NCBI GenBank assembly: GCA_012729145.1
Contig: JAAYDT010000003.1
Span: 1 to 46,495 of the forward strand
From: Synergistaceae bacterium
Lineage (GTDB): Bacteria > Synergistota > Synergistia > Synergistales > Thermovirgaceae
DNA length: 46,495 nt
Direction of reading: 5' to 3'
The stretch's first letter is position 1, and each line of letters starts with the position of its first letter. The notes under the pieces are model-generated. The model was given only the letters and a program-made list of their open reading frames with translations, had not been told where the DNA came from and ran no database searches. Of this stretch, positions 26,417 through 35,004 are shown piece after piece. The translations under genes were made by a program, and so were the position numbers.

Positions 26417-29224
26417 GTGTCAACTGATCACAAGAGCACCTTGAACCTTCCGGAGACCTCTTTCCCCATGAGGGCCAATCTCGCAAAGAGGGAACCGGGA
26501 CTTCTCGCCTTCTGGGAAGAGAAGGGTATCTACAGAAAACTGATGGAACAGAGAGAGGGCGCCGATGAGTTCGTTCTGCACGACGGCCCCCCCTATGCGA
26601 ACGGGAATATCCATATCGGTACCGCCTTTAACAAGATACTCAAGGACCTTATACCGAAATACAAGTGGATGAGGGGTTTCCGTTCACCCTACGTGCCCGG
26701 TTGGGACACCCACGGACTACCTATCGAGTTGAGGGTCCTGAAGGAGATCGGCCGGTCCAAGGAGTCGATCGATCCTGTCGAGTTAAGGAAGCACTGCATG
26801 GGTTATGCCGAGAAGTTCATCGATATCCAGCGATCCGAGTTCAAGAGACTGGGTGTTCTCGGGGACTGGGAGGACCCCTACATTACTTTCAAACCGGAGT
26901 ACGAAGCTGCACAGATAGGTGTCTTCGCCGACATGGTCGAGAAAGGTCTGGTATACAAGGGAAGGAAACCCGTTTTCTGGTGCGTGGATTGTCAGACGGC
27001 CCTTGCGGCAGCGGAGATCGAGTACGAGGATGAGACCTCTCCCTCAATATACGTTGCCTATCCTGTTAAGACCACCGGGAACAGTTCAGTCGAGAAGGTT
27101 ATTGGAGAGAAGGAAACCTACGTAATGGTCTGGACGACCACTCCGTGGACCCTTCCTGCCAGTCTTGCAGTGGCGATCCACCCTGACATCGAATACTCTC
27201 TGGTGCCGGTGAGGGACGGAAAGATATACATCATGGCAAAAGAGCTCATGGAAGAGGTCGCTTCAGTAACAGGCCTCGAACTGGGAGAACCCCTGCTTAC
27301 CTTAAAAGGGCGCGAACTCTCCCAGGCAAGGGCCATACATCCCTTCTACGACGAAAGGGAGATTCTTTTCGCCCTTGCCGAGTACGTAGGACTGGACCAG
27401 GGCACCGGCTGCGTCCATACCGCCCCCGGCCACGGCGTTGAAGACTTCGAGACCGGTATCCGTTACGGCCTTGACATTCTGAACCCCGTAGATGACAAGG
27501 GTTTCTTTCTGCCTGATACAGGGCTGGTGGGAGGACTCTCCCTTGAAAAGGCCTCTGAAAGGATCCTGAATGTCCTCAGGGAGAGGGGCAGACTTGTCGG
27601 GAGCGGGAAGATCAGACACTCCTACCCTCACTGCTGGAGGTGCAAGAGGCCCGTCATTTTCAGGGCCACCGAACAGTGGTTCGTCTCGGTCAATTCCTTC
27701 AGGGAGATGGCACTTGAACAGATAGACCGTGTCAACTGGATCCCCTCCTGGGGCAAGGAAAGGATCGCGAATATGGTAAGGGAGCGGTCCGACTGGTGTA
27801 TCAGCCGCCAGAGGATCTGGGGGGTCCCTATACCCGCCTTCTACTGCGAGTCGTGCAAGGGGGTAGTCGCCGACCCGGAAAGGATCAGAAAAGTACAGGA
27901 CCTTTTCCGCCGTGAGGGATCTAACAGCTGGTGGCGCCTCTCTCCCGAGGAGATCCTGGGAGACCTTGCTTTCTGCCCCCACTGCGGGGGCCGGAAACTC
28001 AGGAAAGAGTCGGACATTATGGATGTATGGTTCGATTCGGGTTGCAGTCATGTAGCTGTCCTGGAGACCAGAAAGGACCTGAGGTGGCCCGCCGACCTTT
28101 ATCTGGAGGGGAGTGACCAGCACAGGGGATGGTTCCAGACCTCCCTGTTGACCTCGGTCGCCACAAGAGACAGGGCTCCCTTCGAGATGGTCCTTACCCA
28201 CGGCTTCATCGTAGACGGCGAAGGCAGGAAGATGTCAAAATCGCTGGGCAACGTGATCGCCCCCCAGGAGATAATCGAAAAGTACGGCGCCGATATTCTA
28301 CGACTCTGGGTAGCATCGACCGATTACAGGAACGACGTAAGGATCTCTGACCAGATCCTGTCCAATCTTGTTGAATCCTACAGAAGGATCAGAAATACCG
28401 CCCGCTTCCTTTTGGGTAATCTCAGGGACTACGATCCACGTAAAGATTCCGTTCCCGCAGACAGAATGCCCCAAATGGACAGATGGATTCTTTCCCGGAC
28501 CCAGAGACTGATCCACAGGGCCACAAAGGGGTACGACGAGTTCGAGTTCCATCTTCCGACCTATATGATCCACCACTTCTGCGTAAATGAACTGAGTGCA
28601 GTCTACCTGGACGTTTGCAAGGACCGTCTCTATGCCGAGGACAGGGAGGGGGAAGCCAGAAGAAGCTGCCAGACTGCCATGTGGATCATCCTTCGCTCCC
28701 TGACAGAGATGCTTGCCCCGGTCCTGAGTTTTACCTCCGAGGAGATATGGCAGGAGATGAGGAGTTTGGACCCGACACTTCCGGAGAGCGTCTTCCTGTC
28801 CCATTGGCCTGCTGAAGACCGGTCAATGCTTGACAAGGATCTGGACAATCGCTGGGAGAAGATCCTTTCTTTCCGGGGAGCGGTCTCCAGGGCTCTTGAA
28901 TCGGCAAGGACAGCGGGCATCATCGGGCACTCCCTGGATGCCCAGGTAGAGGTCCTCAAGGGACGGACCGACCCGGACCCGACCCTTCTCCTTGCCGAGG
29001 AGGAGTGGGCGGTCCTTTCGATCGTCTCCTCTTTCAGAGTCGTAGAGACTTTCGGGGATGTCGGATTTAACTGGAAGGACCAGGAGACTGGGGTCGAATT
29101 CAACATTTGGAAGGCACCAGGGGAGAAATGTCAAAGATGTTGGAAATGGGGTACGGAAGTGCCGGAAGGCGGTGTTTGCGAAAGGTGCCGTGGCGTCCTG
29201 GAGAGAATGTGCAAAAGCTTATAG
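26417..29224 (+). CDS. ileS: Isoleucine-tRNA ligase
   Basis: A 935-residue class I aminoacyl-tRNA synthetase that charges tRNA-Ile. The ATP-site motif is HIGT (from H66; DGPPYANGNIHIGTAF), a variant of HIGH also found in other bacterial IleS proteins; the KMSKS loop is exact at K605-S609. The editing domain lies between about 200 and 400 (WTTTPWTLPAS and GTGCVHTAPGHG). Zinc Cys pairs are visible near CPHCGG-like positions (CPHC, CESC) and in the C-terminus EKCQRCWKWGTE plus CERC. The GTG start at 26417 follows AGGAGG; the upstream frame overlaps the terminator. It is the first gene of the ileS-rluD pair. Confidence 0.97.
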   Translation: MSTDHKSTLNLPETSFPMRANLAKREPGLLAFWEEKGIYRKLMEQREGADEFVLHDGPPYANGNIHIGTAFNKILKDLIPKYKWMRGFRSPYVPGWDTHGLPIELRVLKEIGRSKESIDPVELRKHCMGYAEKFIDIQRSEFKRLGVLGDWEDPYITFKPEYEAAQIGVFADMVEKGLVYKGRKPVFWCVDCQTALAAAEIEYEDETSPSIYVAYPVKTTGNSSVEKVIGEKETYVMVWTTTPWTLPASLAVAIHPDIEYSLVPVRDGKIYIMAKELMEEVASVTGLELGEPLLTLKGRELSQARAIHPFYDEREILFALAEYVGLDQGTGCVHTAPGHGVEDFETGIRYGLDILNPVDDKGFFLPDTGLVGGLSLEKASERILNVLRERGRLVGSGKIRHSYPHCWRCKRPVIFRATEQWFVSVNSFREMALEQIDRVNWIPSWGKERIANMVRERSDWCISRQRIWGVPIPAFYCESCKGVVADPERIRKVQDLFRREGSNSWWRLSPEEILGDLAFCPHCGGRKLRKESDIMDVWFDSGCSHVAVLETRKDLRWPADLYLEGSDQHRGWFQTSLLTSVATRDRAPFEMVLTHGFIVDGEGRKMSKSLGNVIAPQEIIEKYGADILRLWVASTDYRNDVRISDQILSNLVESYRRIRNTARFLLGNLRDYDPRKDSVPADRMPQMDRWILSRTQRLIHRATKGYDEFEFHLPTYMIHHFCVNELSAVYLDVCKDRLYAEDREGEARRSCQTAMWIILRSLTEMLAPVLSFTSEEIWQEMRSLDPTLPESVFLSHWPAEDRSMLDKDLDNRWEKILSFRGAVSRALESARTAGIIGHSLDAQVEVLKGRTDPDPTLLLAEEEWAVLSIVSSFRVVETFGDVGFNWKDQETGVEFNIWKAPGEKCQRCWKWGTEVPEGGVCERCRGVLERMCKSL

Positions 29225-29258
29225 GGGGAGGACCGCTTTCGACGGGAGATGTCACCCT

Positions 29259-30218
29259 ATGACCTTCGGAGAGCCCTTTGCCTTTGAAGAAGAGAACCTT
29301 TCCCTGGTCGTAGGGGAGGATCTGGACGGAGAGAGACTCGACGTCTTTCTGGCATGGAAGCTTGACAGGACAAGATCCCATATACAGGCACTGATCAGGG
29401 AAGGCAAGGTCAGGATCGAAGGGGGCAAGAAGGCAAAGCCGTCGCTGGTGGTCAGAAACGGAATGGGTATCAGCGTTTCGATGGAACCCAGGCCGGCACA
29501 GGAACTCGTTCCGGAACCGGTGGATTTCAGGGTGGTCTACGAGGATGAGGACATCCTTGTCATTGACAAACCCTCCGGTCTCATAGTTCACCCTTCCCCC
29601 GGCCACTGGAGGGGGACCCTGGTACACGGCCTTCTTCACAGATTCCCCGAGATAGCAGGATCAGGGGCCTCGGGAAGACCCGGAATAGTCCACAGGCTTG
29701 ATGCCTCTACCTCGGGACTTTTGGTGGTATCCCGGAACGACCGTTCCCATGACATACTTTCCAGGGCTTTCCAGGAGAGGCAGGTAAGAAAGGAGTACCT
29801 TGCCCTTGTATGGGGTAAGCCCAGGGAGTTGCAGGGAAGGATAGACCTGCCTGTCGGGAGGAATCCCAGGAACCGTTACAGGATGGGCATATCGTCTTCC
29901 GGGAAAAGGGCCGTTACCGAATACACCCTGTTATGGAGCAGGAAAGAGTTCTCTTTTGTCCGGTGCGGTCTTCTGACAGGACGGACTCATCAGATAAGGG
30001 TCCACATGAAACACATAGGTTGCCCCCTCGTAGGGGACCAGCTCTATGCTCCAAGGAAAAAGACCCCTTTCGGGCTTGACAGGGTTTTCCTTCACTCCTG
30101 GGTACTGGGGTTCGATCATCCAAGGAGCGGGGAGCCCATGCTCTTCAGATCCTTTATTCATCCTGAACTCAGGCTTTTTCTTGGAGAAGTCTTTTCCAGA
30201 GGTCGGGGGAGACAGTAA
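29259..30218 (+). CDS. rluD: RluD-like 23S rRNA pseudouridine synthase
   Basis: A 319-residue RluA-family pseudouridine synthase, probably acting on 23S rRNA U1911/1915/1917. An S4 RNA-binding domain (about 20-75, LDVFLAWKLDRTRSHIQALIREGKV region) precedes the catalytic domain. The catalytic motif is IVHRLDASTSGLLVV with D148; RTHQIRVHMKHIGCPLVGD is motif III. Whether it is RluD or another RluA paralogue cannot be settled from sequence alone. GGGAG lies about 10 bp before ATG 29259. The last 50 bp overlap tail to tail with rqcH. Confidence 0.88.
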   Translation: MTFGEPFAFEEENLSLVVGEDLDGERLDVFLAWKLDRTRSHIQALIREGKVRIEGGKKAKPSLVVRNGMGISVSMEPRPAQELVPEPVDFRVVYEDEDILVIDKPSGLIVHPSPGHWRGTLVHGLLHRFPEIAGSGASGRPGIVHRLDASTSGLLVVSRNDRSHDILSRAFQERQVRKEYLALVWGKPRELQGRIDLPVGRNPRNRYRMGISSSGKRAVTEYTLLWSRKEFSFVRCGLLTGRTHQIRVHMKHIGCPLVGDQLYAPRKKTPFGLDRVFLHSWVLGFDHPRSGEPMLFRSFIHPELRLFLGEVFSRGRGRQ

Positions 30219-31827
30219 GGGTGCGGGCATTCGAATAGGTTACCTCTGAAATGGTACCTGGGACTGCCTTTACGTATTTCCGTCTGGTATAGTCCACAGC
30301 CACCGCAAGTGATTCGGAGGAACGGCTGTAAAAAGCGGCAAGGGATGATGCGAATTCCAGGACATCTTCTGGAAGGGTTCCTTTCTTCGTGGTCCTGAGT
30401 ATCACGTGAGCGCCGGGTACGTTCCTGGCGTGGAACCAAAGATCTTCCGGGGAAGCCAGAACAAACGTCGCTTTCCGGTTGGCCTTCCGGTTTGTCCCTA
30501 CCAGTACCTGGGACCCTCTGAAGCAGAGCCTCTTCAAGGGGTCGCGGTCCCCTTTCCCGGGCAGAGGGTCAGGGTTCGTCCAGATCTCATCAGCCAGAGA
30601 GTTGATCTCAGAAATACTTTCCGCTTCGTCTACACGAAGCAGCATCTCTGAAGCCTCTCTTTCGGCGTCGTCCAGGATCTTTGCCTTTCCATGAAGATCC
30701 ACGTCATCAAGGCGGTCCTTCCTGTATCTCCTGTAATAGTCCTGTGCGTTCTGGGCAGCTGTCTTTGCGGGGTCAAGCTCGATGTCGATCCTTTCATAAC
30801 CTTCGCCGTTCCATCGGGGGAGGCTGACCCTGCCCGCTCCTTTCGGGATGCCATGGGAGTGTTCCAGGATCAGGTCGGCGGCCCTTTTCAGTTCCCTTGC
30901 CCTGCCTGCCTGTGTTATACGGTTCTCCATCCCTCTTTTCATGGCTGCGATTTTTGCCATTCTCCTTTCGATCTCCCTGGCAAGGCGAGCTTTACCCAAC
31001 CTGAGCCTTGACCGAACCAGAGGTTCAAGGACCATCTTCCCGAGAACCGGAAGGATCCCCTCATCGGATGGTACAGGAACGCCGAGGAGTATGCCGAAAA
31101 AGGAGATCTCGCCCCCAAGTTCCTGGAGAGTTCCACTCCCGGCAAGAGTTCGATGGTCTTCTGTGCATCTTTCGGGTATGATGTGGACCTCCCATTGGGG
31201 CGTATTGAAGAGATGCCAACTTTCACGAAGGGATGCAGAAAGTTTTCTGCCAATTTTCGGTACCTTGTTCAGGGAGTAGAAGATGCCGGGGCCCTTGGGG
31301 ATATCGGAGAGGGCTGAGAAGGGTGAGCTCGGAGGCAAGTAAGGGTTTCCGGGAAGCCTCCAGGATCCCGGGTCACTTCCTGAAAGACTGTGGGAGGCGG
31401 AGTCAATGATCAGACCGCCACTGTCAATCAGGACCAGGTCGTTCCTTCGGCCAACAAACTCGCAAATGAGGTAGCTCTTCAAGGCTATCCCGGGGCCTAT
31501 ACCTCTGGAGAAGGAGAGTTCGATCACCCTGTCCCCGGATACCCTTTCGACCCCAGTGAGAGAGGAGCCCGCGATGTGTTTTTTCAGCGCAGCCCCGAAG
31601 GGTGGTTTGATCCGTTCAGACAGGGTCAGCTCGGAGATATCCTCTCTCCTGGCCAGACAGAGACCGGAGAATGGCCCCTTCCAGCAAAGAAAGAGACTTT
31701 CCGCGGACCGGCCGAAAGCGAGTGATGTCCAGCCCTCACCGCATTCTACGGCGGAGCATCTTCCGCCCAGAAAACGGCCCTTGATGGAATCGATGAGATG
31801 GTCGAACAGCTCCGGCTGCATGGACAT
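30169..31827 (-). CDS. rqcH: NFACT family ribosome quality-control protein RqcH
   Basis: A 552-residue protein of the Rqc2/NEMF/RqcH family (once called fibronectin-binding protein FbpA). In bacteria RqcH binds stalled 50S subunits with peptidyl-tRNA and recruits Ala-tRNA to add C-terminal alanine tails that mark the peptide for proteolysis. NFACT-N is about 1-230 (SLTGVERVSGDRVIELSF, ICEFVGRRNDLVLID); two coiled-coil regions lie about 270-400 (AAQNAQDYYRRYRK); NFACT-R follows at about 435-540 (DLWFHARNVPGAHVIL, TYSNARTLTVSPDLW). AAAGGGGT precedes the ATG. It is the only gene on this strand. It could work with ClpXP or Lon, encoded nearby. The 3' end overlaps rluD by 50 bp. Confidence 0.92.
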   Translation of the reverse strand: MSMQPELFDHLIDSIKGRFLGGRCSAVECGEGWTSLAFGRSAESLFLCWKGPFSGLCLARREDISELTLSERIKPPFGAALKKHIAGSSLTGVERVSGDRVIELSFSRGIGPGIALKSYLICEFVGRRNDLVLIDSGGLIIDSASHSLSGSDPGSWRLPGNPYLPPSSPFSALSDIPKGPGIFYSLNKVPKIGRKLSASLRESWHLFNTPQWEVHIIPERCTEDHRTLAGSGTLQELGGEISFFGILLGVPVPSDEGILPVLGKMVLEPLVRSRLRLGKARLAREIERRMAKIAAMKRGMENRITQAGRARELKRAADLILEHSHGIPKGAGRVSLPRWNGEGYERIDIELDPAKTAAQNAQDYYRRYRKDRLDDVDLHGKAKILDDAEREASEMLLRVDEAESISEINSLADEIWTNPDPLPGKGDRDPLKRLCFRGSQVLVGTNRKANRKATFVLASPEDLWFHARNVPGAHVILRTTKKGTLPEDVLEFASSLAAFYSRSSESLAVAVDYTRRKYVKAVPGTISEVTYSNARTLTVSPDLWKRLLQEKA

Positions 31828-31879
31828 TGAAAACCCCTTTCAAAGGACCCGGTCACGTTCCAGCTCCGGTGACATCTCT

Positions 31880-31908
31880 ATTCTAAACCTGAAGGAGGAG
31901 GTCTTAAA
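31880..31908 (-). promoter_or_regulatory. Weak candidate promoter of rqcH
   Basis: Read on the minus strand, TTTAAG (31908-31903), a 17-bp spacer and TAGAAT (31885-31880) precede the rqcH start by about 55 bp. The -10 is fair and the -35 is poor. Confidence 0.3.
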
Positions 31909-31972
31909 GAGAAGCCTTTGCTGCCGGAGACGTCCAGGGATTTCTCGGGATCGTGCATAGATGTTCGTCGTC

Positions 31973-32001
31973 TTGACAACAATACGTTCCAACTCTAGAA
32001 T
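31973..32001 (+). promoter_or_regulatory. Strong promoter of the tRNA cluster
   Basis: A consensus -35 TTGACA (31973-31978), exactly 17 bp of spacer, and TAGAAT (31996-32001). The first tRNA begins 20 bp later. It is the best match to sigma-70 in the window. Confidence 0.85.
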
Positions 32002-32021
32002 TGTCGCCGTCACTCGAGGAA

Positions 32022-32096
32022 GGGGCTGTGGCGCAGCGGGAGCGCGCTTCCTTCGCACGGAAGAGGCCGGGGGTTCGATTCCCCCCAGCTCCACCA
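32022..32096 (+). tRNA. tRNA-Ala (anticodon CGC)
   Basis: A 75-nt cloverleaf with CCA encoded. Acceptor GGGGCTG pairs with CAGCTCC and includes the G3-U70 wobble that AlaRS requires; anticodon loop TTCGCAC, anticodon CGC; discriminator A. It reads GCG. Confidence 0.96.
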
Positions 32097-32117
32097 GGTT
32101 ATTAATGCTTTCCGGCA

Positions 32118-32129
32118 CCTTTTTGACAT
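32118..32129 (+). repeat. 12-bp repeat, copy 1 (before tRNA-Pro)
   Basis: CCTTTTTGACAT, identical to 32410-32421. It ends 2 nt before the mature 5' end of tRNA-Pro. It contains a TTGACA, but no -10 element follows at a usable distance. Confidence 0.8.
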
Positions 32130-32131
32130 TT

Positions 32132-32209
32132 CGGGGCGTAGCGCAGTCTGGTTAGCGCACCTGCTTTGGGAGCAGGGGGTCGAAGGTTCGAATCCTTTCG
32201 CCCCGACCA
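32132..32209 (+). tRNA. tRNA-Pro (anticodon TGG)
   Basis: A 78-nt cloverleaf with CCA. Acceptor CGGGGCG pairs with CGCCCCG, starting with the C1-G72 pair usual for bacterial tRNA-Pro; anticodon stem CCTGC/GCAGG with loop TTTGGGA; discriminator A. Confidence 0.96.
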
Positions 32210-32231
32210 ACAGAATGCCGGGAAGTGCTTT

Positions 32232-32307
32232 GCGGGAATAGCTCAGTTGGCAGAGCGACGGCCTTCCAAGCCGTAGGTCGCGGGTTCGAATCCCGTTTCC
32301 CGCTCCA
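32232..32307 (+). tRNA. tRNA-Gly (anticodon TCC)
   Basis: A 76-nt cloverleaf with CCA. Acceptor GCGGGAA pairs with TTCCCGC; anticodon loop CTTCCAA; discriminator T, the glycine identity base. It reads GGA/GGG. Confidence 0.96.
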
Positions 32308-32328
32308 GTTTGCCAAAAGAGGACTGAT

Positions 32329-32405
<77 letters not shown>

Positions 32406-32409
32406 TTGC

Positions 32410-32421
32410 CCTTTTTGACAT
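32410..32421 (+). repeat. 12-bp repeat, copy 2 (before tRNA-His)
   Basis: CCTTTTTGACAT, identical to 32118-32129. It ends 2 nt before G-1 of tRNA-His, the same distance as copy 1 from tRNA-Pro. Confidence 0.8.
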
Positions 32422-32423
32422 GT

Positions 32424-32501
32424 GGTGGGCGTAGCTCAATTGGTCAGAGCGCTGGACTGTGGCTCCAGAGGTTGGGGGTTCGATTCCCCTCGCTCACCCC
32501 A
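32424..32501 (+). tRNA. tRNA-His (anticodon GTG)
   Basis: A cloverleaf with CCA and anticodon loop CTGTGGC. Acceptor GTGGGCG (from 32425) pairs with CGCTCAC. The extra G-1 at 32424 faces discriminator C, the identity feature of bacterial tRNA-His. Confidence 0.96.
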
Positions 32502-32516
32502 TTTTTGGGGATCGTT

Positions 32517-32592
32517 GCGCCCGTAGCTCAGTGGACAGAGCGGCGGACTTCGGATCCGCTGGTCGCGGGTTCGAATCCTGCCGGGCGCGCCA
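32517..32592 (+). tRNA. tRNA-Arg (anticodon TCG)
   Basis: A 76-nt cloverleaf with CCA. Acceptor GCGCCCG pairs with CGGGCGC; anticodon stem GCGGA/TCCGC with loop CTTCGGA; discriminator G. Anticodon TCG is read as written; an ACG isoacceptor is not in this cluster. Confidence 0.95.
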
Positions 32593-32613
32593 GTCAAGGG
32601 AGAAGAGATATAG

Positions 32614-32689
32614 GGGCCATTAGCTCAACTGGCAGAGCACCTGACTCTTAATCAGGGGGTTACAGGTTCGATTCCTGTATGACCCACCA
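32614..32689 (+). tRNA. tRNA-Lys (anticodon CTT), acceptor mismatch
   Basis: A 76-nt cloverleaf with CCA. Anticodon stem CCTGA/TCAGG and loop CTCTTAA give anticodon CTT; discriminator A. The acceptor GGGCCAT pairs with ATGACCC except at position 4, where C faces A69; the usual base would be T. All other stems pair. Confidence 0.93.
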
Positions 32690-32697
32690 AGATCTTT

Positions 32698-32783
32698 GCG
32701 AGAGTGGTGGAATTGGCATACACGCTGGACTTAGGATCCAGTGCCTTTACGGCATAGGGGTTCGAGTCCCCTCTCTCGCACCA
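32698..32783 (+). tRNA. tRNA-Leu (anticodon TAG)
   Basis: An 86-nt class II tRNA with CCA and a long variable arm (TGCC TTTAC GGCA). Acceptor GCGAGAG pairs with CTCTCGC; anticodon stem CTGGA/TCCAG with loop CTTAGGA; discriminator A. Confidence 0.96.
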
Positions 32784-32822
32784 TTTTTCATGATTGGCCT
32801 CTGTTCATTGTTTTTCCCTCAG

Positions 32823-32860
32823 GGAACCCCTTGGAGCGCCAAGGGGTTCCTGTTGTTTCA
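32823..32860 (+). terminator. Strong hairpin / terminator after the tRNA cluster
   Basis: A 12-bp perfect stem, GGAACCCCTTGG (32823-32834) with CCAAGGGGTTCC (32839-32850), loop AGCG, then TGTTGTTTCA. The tail is T-rich but broken, so some readthrough into tig is possible; no separate tig promoter is obvious. Confidence 0.75.
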
Positions 32861-32910
32861 AATAATCGTCCTCCGGCAGAAGGCCGGCAAGGGGAAGGGG
32901 TTGTAGACTG

Positions 32911-34278
32911 TTGCGGTCAGAGATCGTTTCGCAGGAGAAGAACATAACAAGCATCAAGGTCGTGATCGGGGAGAAGGATTTCCAGTCCAGGGTTGAGAGG
33001 ACCCTGGAAGACATGAGGTCCAAGGCCAACATCAAAGGTTTCAGGAAAGGGCATGTTCCCCGGAAGGTGCTCCAGATGCACCTGGGAATGAAGACCATAA
33101 TGACTGAAGCTCTTGAAAAGATGATCCCCGACGTTATTGATAATGTCGTCAAGGAGTACGAACTGGACCTGATCTCGGAACCCTCCGTAGATGTGGACAA
33201 CCTTGTCGAGGGGGAACCTGTGGTGATGACCTTCGTCTTCGAGACCAGGCCCGAGGTCATTCTTCCAGAGCTGGACACTCTTCAAGTGACCAGGAAGAAC
33301 GTTGCGGTCACTTCCGACATGGTCGAAGAAGCCATCACCTCCCTTATTGACAATGCTGCCGAGAGAGGACCTGTTGAGGTCAGACAGTCAAGGGAGGGGG
33401 ATATTCTCGAGGTCGAATACGGTGTGGTAGTCCTGGCCGAGGGTGACGAAGGAGATCCCCTTGAGAGCCCCAGGCAGAAAACCATGGTGGAGCTTGTGAA
33501 GGGATCTCTTCCTGAGGAGCTCTTCGCTTCGCTTGTGGGCAGGATGCCGGGTGAGAACGTAGATGTCGATGTCAGAACGCCTTCGGAGGAAGGCAGCGGA
33601 GAAAGGATACTGCGTTACAGCATAGACGTTATATCCGTTGCGGAGAAGAAACTGCCTGAGATGAACGGAGCATTCTTCGAAAAAGTGGTCGGTGAGGCGG
33701 ATCTCGATGAGGATGGATTTCGCGAAAAAGTACGGGAGAAACTCCATGAGAATCTCCTCGCCGAAAGCCTTAGGCTGGCCGAGAAAGAGGCGCTCTCCAG
33801 TCTTGTAGAGAACTCCCGGGTCGAGATTCCCGAAAGCCTTGTTGAGAGGCAGAAGGGAAAGATCCTCGAGGACATGGCAGAAAGGGTCAGTAAAGAGAAT
33901 GGCAAGACCCTGGATGAGTTCATAGCCGAGAGAGGCCTTGACAGGGAGAGGCTGGAGTCTGGAGCGACAAGCGACGCCGAAGCCACAGTGAGACGTTCCC
34001 TTGTCATGGAAGCTTTGGCGGACAGGGAGATGATCCAGATAGAGAACGCCGACGTCGACAGGGAGATAGAAGAAATGGCTCTTTCATTCAAGGTGAACAG
34101 CGACAGAATGAAGGAGTTCTTCCTCAAGAACTCCGACGGACTGGCGGACCTTGTGCACAGGATCAGGATGAAGAAGACGGTGAGCCGGCTGATGGAGAAG
34201 GTTACCGTCAGGGAAGAGGATCCTGAAGGTCCCCAGGATGAGCCAAGTGAAGGTGAGACCGAAAAGGAGGGATCTTGA
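32911..34278 (+). CDS. tig: Trigger factor
   Basis: A 455-residue ribosome-bound chaperone and peptidyl-prolyl isomerase. The N-terminal ribosome-binding domain has the signature GFRKGHVP (residues 43-50), the family's GFRxGKxP. The PPIase (FKBP-like) domain, about 160-245, is recognisable only weakly: the conserved aromatic pocket residues are largely absent, so isomerase activity may be low. The C-terminal helical arms (about 250-435) form the chaperone cradle, and the last 25 residues are acidic. The TTG start at 32911 follows AAGGGG. It overlaps clpP by 1 bp (TGATG), a conserved tig-clpP-clpX order. Confidence 0.94.
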   Translation: MRSEIVSQEKNITSIKVVIGEKDFQSRVERTLEDMRSKANIKGFRKGHVPRKVLQMHLGMKTIMTEALEKMIPDVIDNVVKEYELDLISEPSVDVDNLVEGEPVVMTFVFETRPEVILPELDTLQVTRKNVAVTSDMVEEAITSLIDNAAERGPVEVRQSREGDILEVEYGVVVLAEGDEGDPLESPRQKTMVELVKGSLPEELFASLVGRMPGENVDVDVRTPSEEGSGERILRYSIDVISVAEKKLPEMNGAFFEKVVGEADLDEDGFREKVREKLHENLLAESLRLAEKEALSSLVENSRVEIPESLVERQKGKILEDMAERVSKENGKTLDEFIAERGLDRERLESGATSDAEATVRRSLVMEALADREMIQIENADVDREIEEMALSFKVNSDRMKEFFLKNSDGLADLVHRIRMKKTVSRLMEKVTVREEDPEGPQDEPSEGETEKEGS

Positions 34279-34856
34279 TGTTTGTCCCCATGGTTATAGA
34301 ACAGACCGGCAGGGGGGAGAGGGCCTACGACATTTACAGCCGTCTCCTCAAGGACAGGATCGTTTTCATCGGCGAGACCATCGACGATCATCTTTCGAAC
34401 CTTGTGGTGGCCCAGATGCTCTTTCTTGAGAGCGAGGACCCTGACAAGGACGTGAACATTTACATCAACAGTCCCGGAGGGGTGATAACATCCGGTCTTG
34501 CCATATACGACACTATGCAGTACATCAAGTGCCCCGTATCGACCATATGCGTCGGACAGGCGGCAAGCATGGCCGCCGTCCTGTTGGCGGGGGGAGACCC
34601 AGGCAAGAGGGTCGCACTTCCGAGCTCCAGGATAATGCTCCATCAACCCCTTGGAGGGGCACAGGGACAGGCTGTGGACATCCAGATCCATGCCAGGGAG
34701 ATCATGAGGCTGAAGGAGAGGATCCACGAGATCCTTGTCAGGCACACCGGCCGGAGCGAAAAGGAGATCGAGACAGATACCGACCGTGATTTCTTCATGT
34801 CCGCCGGAGAGGCTCTCGATTACGGGATTATCGACAAGGTCATCTCGGAAAGGTGA
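34278..34856 (+). CDS. clpP: ATP-dependent Clp protease proteolytic subunit
   Basis: A 192-residue serine peptidase that assembles into a double heptamer barrel fed by ClpX. Catalytic triad: S97 ([15 protein letters not shown]), H122 (MLHQPLGG) and D171 ([13 protein letters not shown]). The N-terminal [21 protein letters not shown] and IYINSPGG are standard. ATG 34278 is preferred, with AAGGAGG upstream and a 1-bp overlap with the tig stop; a TTG one codon earlier is possible. The propeptide is short, as in Firmicutes-type ClpP. Confidence 0.97.
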   Translation: MFVPMVIEQTGRGERAYDIYSRLLKDRIVFIGETIDDHLSNLVVAQMLFLESEDPDKDVNIYINSPGGVITSGLAIYDTMQYIKCPVSTICVGQAASMAAVLLAGGDPGKRVALPSSRIMLHQPLGGAQGQAVDIQIHAREIMRLKERIHEILVRHTGRSEKEIETDTDRDFFMSAGEALDYGIIDKVISER

Positions 34857-34889
34857 TCGGAGCCGGATACAGGGGAACAGGAACGGAAG

Positions 34890-34919
34890 GAAGGGAGCTC
34901 CTTCAAAGGCGCTCCCTTC
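34890..34919 (+). terminator. Hairpin between clpP and clpX
   Basis: GAAGGGAGC (34890-34898) pairs perfectly with GCTCCCTTC (34911-34919) around a 12-nt loop. The tail (TATGTTCG) has no T-run, so it may be a transcript-stabilising or partly terminating hairpin rather than a strong terminator. No clear clpX promoter is visible in the rest of the gap. Confidence 0.4.
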
Positions 34920-35004
34920 TATGTTCGAAACGTATGCTTTTGCAGTAACATAGTGGCGGAACATGCTTTCCACAAGAAGGGACTAAGATCAGGGAGGGAT
35001 GACC

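Noticed and set aside
26612-26623. HIGT instead of HIGH in IleS
   Set aside because: This is a known tolerated variant of the motif in bacterial IleS proteins; KMSKS and the editing domain are intact.
32123-32128. TTGACA within the tRNA spacers (also 32415-32420) as internal promoters
   Set aside because: No -10 element lies at 16-18 bp; position 17 downstream falls in the tRNA body. Treated instead as part of a repeated motif.
33615-34973. Long open frames opposite real genes (for example 33615-34973, 12076-13209, 15873-16946 and 27302-28201, minus strand)
   Set aside because: They are shadows of strongly supported genes (tig/clpP, ispDF, nusA/ylxR, ileS), made possible by codon bias. They show no family motifs or ribosome sites.
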